From Adiantum capillus-veneris (lineage: Eukaryota > Streptophyta > Polypodiopsida > Polypodiales > Pteridaceae): a stretch of 64,000 nt of DNA. Where the stretch lies: NCBI GenBank assembly GCA_014529385.2, contig CM043945.1, forward strand, positions 3,260,312 to 3,324,311, given 5' to 3'. This document shows positions 57,538-64,000 of this stretch, piece by piece; position 1 is the first letter of the stretch; each line of letters starts with the position of its first letter. The notes below the pieces were generated by a model. The model did no database searches and was not told where the DNA came from. It worked only from the letters and a program-made list of their open reading frames with translations. Position numbers and translations under genes: made by a program.

Positions 57538-57621
<84 letters not shown>
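57538..57621. repeat. (CT)n microsatellite
   Basis: About 41 CT units, the largest array with the one at 28180. RE-repeat frames across it are not genes. Confidence 0.97.
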
Positions 57622-57624
<3 letters not shown>

Positions 57625-58326
57625 CAACTCGTTCTGCTGTAGCACACCTGCACCACCATGCCTCCATAGCAAAAGCACCCAACACTGAGAAGCAACATCT
57701 TTTTCCACAAGTCCATGGTTAGACAGTAGGCAAGCTTCCAGGAAAAGCCCTCAATCTCTCTTTACACCAATACAAACACCATGCAAAGAGACTAAGTGAG
57801 GGGCTCAGGGCCATCCTCACCTTTATATAGTGCTGGATGATTATGCAGACCTGCGTCTTTGAATTCTGCTCGGTTTCCAAAGTGTCTGGCCACAAGCAAC
57901 ACCCGCCATGGCCCCATAGGGGGACTGAGTGGGAGAGAAGAGAGAAAGAACATCATCATGCAGCGTGCAGGTGCACAAAGCTCATATGACAGTAAGGTTG
58001 TGAGGTAGATAATGTAAGCGATAGGCGTGAACTACTTGATATGCACAAGGTCATTTAACTCAATACCCAAAAATGCCCGCCAGTTACCATTATTTTGGGG
58101 TAATGTCCCATACTCTATGCACCTTTGAGAGGCTTAAAAAAGTTAACAAAGTGATGCATTAAGGGGCCACCCCCACAAAAAAAGGAGGGGGGAAGGGGGG
58201 GGGGGGGGGGGGGGGGGGGATTTTTTTTATTATTTGAGGGGTTGTGGGGCTAAAGAAATCCTAAACCCAACGTATTAAAGAGTCGGTTTTTGTATTGGGT
58301 TAAGTACTAGCTGTATAAGTACTTAG

Positions 58327-58377
<51 letters not shown>

Positions 58378-58464
58378 ATACACACATTTTGAAGCCGTTG
58401 TTTGTGTATCCTCTCCCTTGTCAATTCTCTCTTGTGTGTGCATCTTTGACTTGTTGATGATGAG
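57622..58464. other. Non-coding stretch with G-run and GT array
   Basis: A 25-base G homopolymer at 58195-58219 is followed by a T-run. A GT array lies at 58328-58376, followed by a minisatellite unit (58380-58465) shared with 49990-50080. No gene is supported. Confidence 0.75.
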
Positions 58465-59597
58465 TGAACTATAAATGCCTCTATGAGATTTCGAGAGCCA
58501 GAGATGATATCTCATTTCTCCATCTCCACCATAACCAAGGAAAATATACTTATGTGACTTCAAGTTTAGCTTTTTCCAAAGTTCCTTTGACACATGTGCA
58601 TATGCTTCACATCCAAAGATGTACAAATGATCATGGTGTGGCTTCTTTTTGGACCACAACTCCTTTAGAATTTGGTTATTCAATGGTATACTAGGTGTGT
58701 TAACGATATGTACTACTATCACTACTGCCTCTATCCAAAAACTTTGATTCTCCATAGAAAGCATTGTTGAGACTCACTCTTGAATCATCCAATTCATCCT
58801 TTTGGCAACTTCATTCTGATTAAGTGTGTAAGGAGCAATAAGCTCGCTCTTAACAACTCTCTTGCTACAAAAAATAGCAAACTTCCTGGAGACGTACTCT
58901 CTACCATTATCAACACTTCTCAAGCTTTTGATCTTTTTTCAATACTAATTCTCTAACAATGTTAAGTATTTCTAGAAAGTAGAGAACATTTGATCCTTAT
59001 GAACAATTGATAAACCCACACCTTCCTAGTGGAATCATCTGTGAAAGTCACAAAATAACTAGCTTCTCCTAGAGACTTGGTCGGTACAAGACTAAAAATG
59101 CCGCTATATGAATAAGTTCTAGTGGCTGTAAACACTTCCTATTCAATAGCAATAAGGTGCTCTTAGTTTGTTTACCATAGATGCAATAGTCACACGTAGA
59201 AAATTCAAAATAAATTAACACACATAAGTAACCAAAACGTGCTAAATGTTTTTCCTCTTTTTTTTCATATGGCCCAAATGGCTATGCCACAACTTAGTAG
59301 ATGTCAACTCGGCTATAAATATACAATCCTTTTCTACACAAAAAACAAGCATAGAGTAAAGTGTTCCATGCTTCTAACCTTCAAGAATAATAAGATTGCC
59401 CTTTTTGATTGTCCATGGACCATTCCTAAAGGTGGTCGTGTAACCCAAGTCGCCAAGCTGGCCATCAGATAAAAAAGTCTTTGCTAACTTAGGGACAGGT
59501 TTGACTTTCTTTACTATGAATTCCGGGTCATTGTGCAAAACTAGCATGATGTTTCCAACACCATGTATCTCAAGCTCATAGCCAACATTGAGCTTCA
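58465..59597 (-). pseudogene. Copia relic K: protease and integrase (F family)
   Basis: On the minus strand the protease end reads MKLNVGYELEIHGVGNIML and VKPVPKLAKTFLSDGQLGDLG. A broken integrase follows, ending in FWIEAVVIVVHIVNTPSIPL, IFGCEAYAHVSKELWKKLN and YHLWLSKSHRGIYSS. The wording is closest to element F. No RT follows; the relic ends in the minisatellite. Element L has inserted at 59598, in the protease region. Confidence 0.82.
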
Positions 59598-59825
59598 TGT
59601 TGGAATCAGGGTTGCAGGGAAACACACACAGCTTGGAAAAGACGAAGGAAGCTCAAGACACACAACAGAGAGTGTATTACTTAGTGTGTAATGGAAAGAT
59701 AGATAGCCCTAGAATGAATGGACGTATATACAATGCACGAGGGAAAAAACCTCCTAAAGAGGGAAAAATGCCTCGGCGGTCCTAAGTGTGTTCACACACA
59801 TCACTACCACATGTATATGGTAACA
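59598..59825 (-). repeat. 3' LTR of L
   Basis: 228 bp, TGTTGGAATC to GGTAACA on the plus strand. It aligns with 36914-37134 and sits inside protease sequence of relic K. Confidence 0.75.
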
Positions 59826-59900
59826 AATCCCCCCTGGAGTGATGTGGTGAATGAGAGCTGGTACATGAGTAAAGGGAAGTGCCATGTCCTAAGGACATGA

Positions 59901-61179
59901 TCAGTCCACAAAGGGGAGTAAGCCCAAAGCTTGGCATAAAGCTTCAAACTTCTCACAAGACAATGCCTCTGTGAAAAGATCTGAAAGGTTGTCCTGTGTT
60001 GGCACATAAGCCAAGATTATCTCTCTTGTTGAGAGCCTCTCCCTAACATAGTGGTAATGCACCTCAATGTGCTTTGTGCGAGCATGAAAAACTGGGTTCC
60101 TTGCAAGTGCCAATGCTCTCTGACTGTCAGTGTAGATAGTGTTGGCAATGTCATGTCCAACACCCAAATTAGCCATAAGGCGTCTGAGCCATACACAGTC
60201 AACTGTAGCTTTGAAGACTACCCTGTACTCAGCCTCACAACTAGAAGTGGCCACAGTAGGTTGCTTCTTGCTCAACCATGATATACATGAACTGCCAAGC
60301 ATGAAACAAAAACCACTTGTGGACACTCGCGTGTCAAAATATCCTGTCCAATCTGAGGTTGAAAAAGCATGTAAGTCTAGTGGCAATGATCCCCCCTTGG
60401 GATAAAACAAGCCAAGATGTAAAGTGCCACTCAAGTAGCGGAAAATCCTCTTGATAGCCTACCAATGCTTAGACTCTGGGCTATGCATAAATCTGCTGAC
60501 CTATGAGAGTGCAAACTGAATATCTGGCCTCGTGTTGCATACATAAATGAGGCATCCAAAAACAGTTTGGTAAAGAGTGACATCTACAGAATCACCAGCA
60601 TCATGAAGACTCAATTTCAAACCTATTTCCATGGGAGTGGCAATAGGTTTGCAATCCTCAAGTCCAAACTTACATAGCAATGTATCTATGTAACTTTTTT
60701 GACACAAGGCAATACCACCATCACACTGCTTAAATTGTATACCCAAGTAATGATGCAACAGCCCCCAATCTTTCATCTTGAAAGTAGCATTCAAATGAGC
60801 CTTAAATTCAGCAATATGTCTCTCATTTGGTCTAGTCATCAGCAAATCATCTACATAAAGAACCACAATGAGAAGTACATTGCCCTCACGCTTGACATAC
60901 AATGTGCTTTCTGTTGGACTGTTACAAAAGCCTTGTTTGACCAAATGAGTGTCAACCTTCTCATACCAAGCACGGGGAGATTGCTTCAACCCATACAAAA
61001 CTTTGTTACATTTGCACACCTTATCCTCTTATCCTTTCTTGACAAAACCGCGAGGCTGCGTTACATAAACTTCCTCAAATATGTCACCATTCAAGAAAGC
61101 AATAACAATGTCTGATTGATGTACATCCCAACCAAAATGAGCTACCAATGCACATAGAAAACGCACAATAGTCATACGA
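59901..61179 (-). pseudogene. Copia L RT C-terminal part and RNase H
   Basis: The frame from 61019 reads CNKVLYGLKQSPRAWYEKV, GNVLLIVVLYVDDLLM with the YVDD box, LLHHYLGIQFKQCDGG and NTRPDIQFALS. After a stop and a frameshift between 60501 and 60434, RNase H follows: FSTSDWTGYFDTRVSTSGF, CEAEYRVVFKATVDCVW, YTDSQRALALARNPVFHART and NLSDLFTEAL, ending at 59901. Upstream to 61179 the RT frame continues in pieces (IAFLNGDIFEEVYVTQPRG) to the MITE. Confidence 0.9.
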
Positions 61180-61187
61180 CAAGTGGG

Positions 61188-61774
61188 CAGTGTATTTTTT
61201 TGGACACCGACCTTGAAATATTACTCAATTTTTTGGCGAGAAAATGAATCTAAATTTATGAATTTGGTGAGCATAATATTTTAGAATTAAACTTATCATT
61301 TTTTCAAAAAAAAAAGACCTTATTTGGTCATTTCTTACAATAAGGATAAAAGGAACGTCTCTTACAACTTTTTATATAATAGAAAGAAGTGATTAAGTAG
61401 TGCCACCTATACTTTTCTAATAAGTATCAATGTCACAACACACCTTATATGTACTGGGGTTTTGCTAGGAGACAACCTTTTGTTGAGTAGGGTAAGGTCT
61501 TTGAAATCTAAATGAAAACTAAATGAGGAAGTGTGAAGATCTCAGACCTCCTACATAAAATGTAGTCAATCAAACCTACTTGGCCCTCAATCTCCCCTAC
61601 CATCAATTTCTTCAGTGGGCATAAGTTTGGCAACTAGCTACCCCAAAATGAAAAACTTTATAGCAAAGACTGGCGAAAAACATCTTAAGTTCTACACCAA
61701 TGAGAGCCAAAAAAAAGCTCAAAATTTTCAAGATTCGCCAAATTGGCGATTTTTAGCCAAAAAAAAAAACACTG
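61188..61774. mobile_element. hAT-like MITE, 587 bp, in the RT of L
   Basis: An 8-bp duplication CAAGTGGG flanks it exactly (61180-61187, 61775-61782). The ends are inverted repeats starting CAGTG: CAGTGTATTTTTTTGG on the left, and CCAAAAAAAAAAACACTG on the right. The word TTGGCGA or its complement recurs near both ends, and a palindrome CGCCAAATTGGCG lies at about 61737-61749. It is AT-rich and has no transposase frame. An 8-bp duplication and CAGTG ends are hallmarks of the hAT superfamily, so a hAT transposase elsewhere in the genome would have moved it. Confidence 0.92.
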
Positions 61775-61782
61775 CAAGTGGG

Positions 61783-63185
61783 AGAAAAAATCTCTTCATA
61801 ATCTATGCCTTTTTGCTATGCATAACCCTTTGCAACAAGTCGAGCTTTATAGTGATCAATCTCACCATCTGGCTTGGGTTTCAACTTGAAAACCCACTTC
61901 GTACCAATGGCCTTTTTGCCTAAAAGTAAATCACATAAATTCCATGTGTCATTTTCTATCAGTGCATCATATTTTGATTGTATGGCAGCCATCCAATTTT
62001 TTTAATTTTGTGCTTCATCAAAAGACAGAGGTTCCTCAACATCATGTAGGCTAGACACACCCAAAGCATAGCAATCTGATGCATAAGATGCATGGCAAGA
62101 GCCTGAACGAGTACGACTAGACAAAGGTACATCCAATTTACTGTCACGCAATGTATGCACCAACCATTTTGGCATACCTCTAGCCTGCTCATTTTCAGCC
62201 CTTTCCTCATCAAGTACATCATGTACATCTGCATCAGTAATCGGCTGATTTGTAACATTTTCAGAAACCCCCATAGGCTGTACATTTGCCTCATTGGAAT
62301 TTACATTGAAACTTCCACCACTGAAAAGAGGCAACAAAGTGTCATAAATGTCCTGTGAGCTTACATTACTGTCTCTAGTACATGACAATAAGGGCTGAAA
62401 AAAATCTTCCACAAACACAACATCTCGTGAAACTAGAATACACTTTTTTTGTGGATGATACAACCTGTAACCTTTTCTTTCAGCACTATAACCAACAAAA
62501 CACATTTGACAGCCTTATCATCAAATTTTATGCGTTGTGTTTGTGGCACCAAAGCATATGACAAACAACCAAAAACATGCATGTGCTCAATAGAAGGCTT
62601 TCTATCATGCCATGCTTCATATGGAGTAATAGACTGCAAAGCTTTCATAGGACACATGTTTAGTACATAAGTGGTACACATGATGGCCTCAAGCCAAAAA
62701 GAATGAGGCAAAGCTTTACTTTTGACTATACATTGTGACATTTTTGTAAGTGACCTATTCTTCTTCTCAGCAGCACCATTTTGCTCAGGCATATAAGGCA
62801 CTGTGCATTGGTGTTTTATCTGACGACTAGCCAGAAATTAATTAAATTCATGAGACATATATTTCCCCCCTCGATCAGAATGGAGGGTGCCCATAGTACA
62901 TTTCGAGACATTTTCAGCCATAGCCAAAAATTGTTTGAAGCACGTAAATACTTTGGACTTCGCTGTAAGCAGAAATACCCATGCATGCCTGGAGTAATCA
63001 TCAAGGAAAATCACAAAGTAAAGGTAATGCATGGGCCCACAAACATCACTATGCACAAGCTGCAACCTGCATGTGGCTCTAGCTGAACCATCCTTTGGAA
63101 ACTTAGAACACTGCATCTTACTCGAAATACAGCATTCACAAACATGTTTGGCGGGTGCTTCAAGAGGCAGTAAAGAAGCAACCAT
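61783..63185 (-). pseudogene. Copia L integrase and RT N-terminal part
   Basis: Reading from 63185 on the minus strand: CECCISSKMQCSKFP (zinc region), HSDVCGPMHYLYFVIFLDDY, HSDRGGKYMS, the region of MPYMPEQNGAAEKKNRSL with the catalytic E, SFWLEAIMCTTYVLN, CVLLVIVLKEKVTG and FVGYSAERKGYRLYHPQKK in shifted frames. A linker follows, then RT starts with GTKWVFKLKPKPDGEIDHYK and ARLVAKGYA, with TAG at 61816-61818 where Q is expected, then QKGIDYEEIF up to the MITE. There are frameshifts near 62440 and 62810. Confidence 0.88.
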
Positions 63186-63194
63186 ATTGAATTT

Positions 63195-64000
63195 CTACAA
63201 ACACAGCAAACTAGCAAAATTCAAATGACCAAAATGTGCATGCAACAATTTTGCATCTAAAATAGCCTTTAAATCAAAAACTGCATTTGCAAAATTCTGC
63301 CTACACTTGTCATACAAAGTGAGCTTATACAGCCCACGGCATAAAATGCGAGATGCTACAATTTCATCACCGAAACTGAGATCATGTATTATACATCTAT
63401 CATCCACAAATTTGACTACAAGACCAAGTCTAGCAAGTGCAGATACAGACAAAAGATTTTTCTTGATCCCAGGTACATAAAGTGCATCAACAAGTGTGAA
63501 ATAACTTCCATTTGCAGCAGTAAGCACAATCTTTCCAACTCTCTGAACTGGATAAGAGGCATTGTTGGCACAAGTAACTAAATTCCCATGAAGGACAGAC
63601 TCAAGAGACGTGAACAAATCACAATGTGAGGTAATGTGCTTTGTAGCACCACTGTCAAAATACCACACATGTGAATCTGCAGTAATTGACATGCATGCAT
63701 CATGGAAAGCAGGATTATAGGTACACTCTGCACTAAAAGCCATTCTGCATCAACATCAGCATCACACTCTCCTTTCACAGAAGACTCAACAATAGCTGCA
63801 TTTGTAGTGGAACCACCCTCTTTCTTCTTAGCCTCTTTTGCCTTCAACTTACGACACTGCTTGATCAAGTGATCATTAGCTTTACAATAATGGAAATGCA
63901 TCTTCTTTCTGCCCTTATCTTGCCCTTATCACCATAATTTCTAGAGGAATTGCTGCCAGCAAAATCATTAGGAACAGGTGATTTTCCACTCGTAGAAGAA
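63195..64000 (-). pseudogene. Copia L protease and gag C-terminus
   Basis: The protease is VWYFDSGATKHITSHCDLF, then TCANNASYPVQRVGKIVL and YVPGIKKNLLSVSALARLG, in one open frame 63743-63195. Upstream, from 63901, a damaged zinc knuckle (HFHYCKANDHLIKQC, first cysteine lost) and a lysine-rich linker belong to gag in another frame. The sequence continues beyond the window. Confidence 0.87.

Larger units (their letters stand above)
59598..64000 (-). mobile_element. Ty1/copia element L, runs off the right edge
   Basis: The 3' LTR is 59598-59825; reading leftward on the minus strand come a purine-rich CCAGGGGGGATT, RNase H, RT (split by the MITE at 61188-61774), integrase, protease and the end of gag at the window edge. 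The 5' LTR and most of gag lie outside. The same family occurs as a relic at 36914-37679, 43058-43643 and 46589-46702. Confidence 0.9.

Overview
The window is nuclear DNA from a land plant. The evidence is a spliced plant-type mitochondrial pyruvate dehydrogenase kinase gene (five exons, 29183-32433), surrounded by Ty3/gypsy chromoviruses, Ty1/copia elements, a LINE, a tRNA-derived SINE and a hAT-type MITE, with long CT/GA and GT microsatellites. The PDK protein is recognisable but divergent from what I know of seed plants, so a seed-free plant such as a fern is plausible; that is inference. No bacterial, organellar or CRISPR features are present.

Region 1 (1-28080) is one LINE broken into four pieces by nested LTR retrotransposons. 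In order: LINE ORF1 and endonuclease (62-1780); chromovirus A (1781-10263, + strand, duplication GATTC); LINE linker (10264-10705); element C (10706-19318, - strand, duplication TCTCT), which itself carries chromovirus derivative D (13521-17806, duplication GCGCA); LINE reverse transcriptase (19324-20632); chromovirus B (20633-26911, duplication GTCTC/GCCTC); and the LINE zinc-finger C-terminus (26917-27973). Removing the insertions joins the LINE pieces in the right order and orientation.

Region 2 (28080-33012) holds a CT microsatellite, then PDK exons whose splice sites and phases all fit and which encode 286 intact residues to the stop. About 80 N-terminal residues are not in the window, so exon 1 either lies upstream of the whole nest or is lost. 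A 382-bp SINE with a perfect 10-bp duplication sits 190 bp past the stop codon.

Region 3 (33013-64000) is mostly AT-rich decayed transposon DNA. It contains a copia relic split by copia F (37680-43057) and by a gag-only terminal-repeat element H (43644-46588); a Ty3/gypsy relic I (about 46703-49090); a GT-rich minisatellite field; a nearly intact young copia E (50690-55899, - strand, duplication TCATT); another copia relic K; and copia L (59598 to the right edge, - strand), whose RT region is split by a 587-bp hAT-like MITE.

Apart from PDK there is no host gene I can defend. The transposon genes are nearly all broken. Nearly every in-frame stop reads as a C-to-T (or opposite-strand G-to-A) change, as expected of methylated, silenced repeats, and several frameshifts are short tandem duplications.
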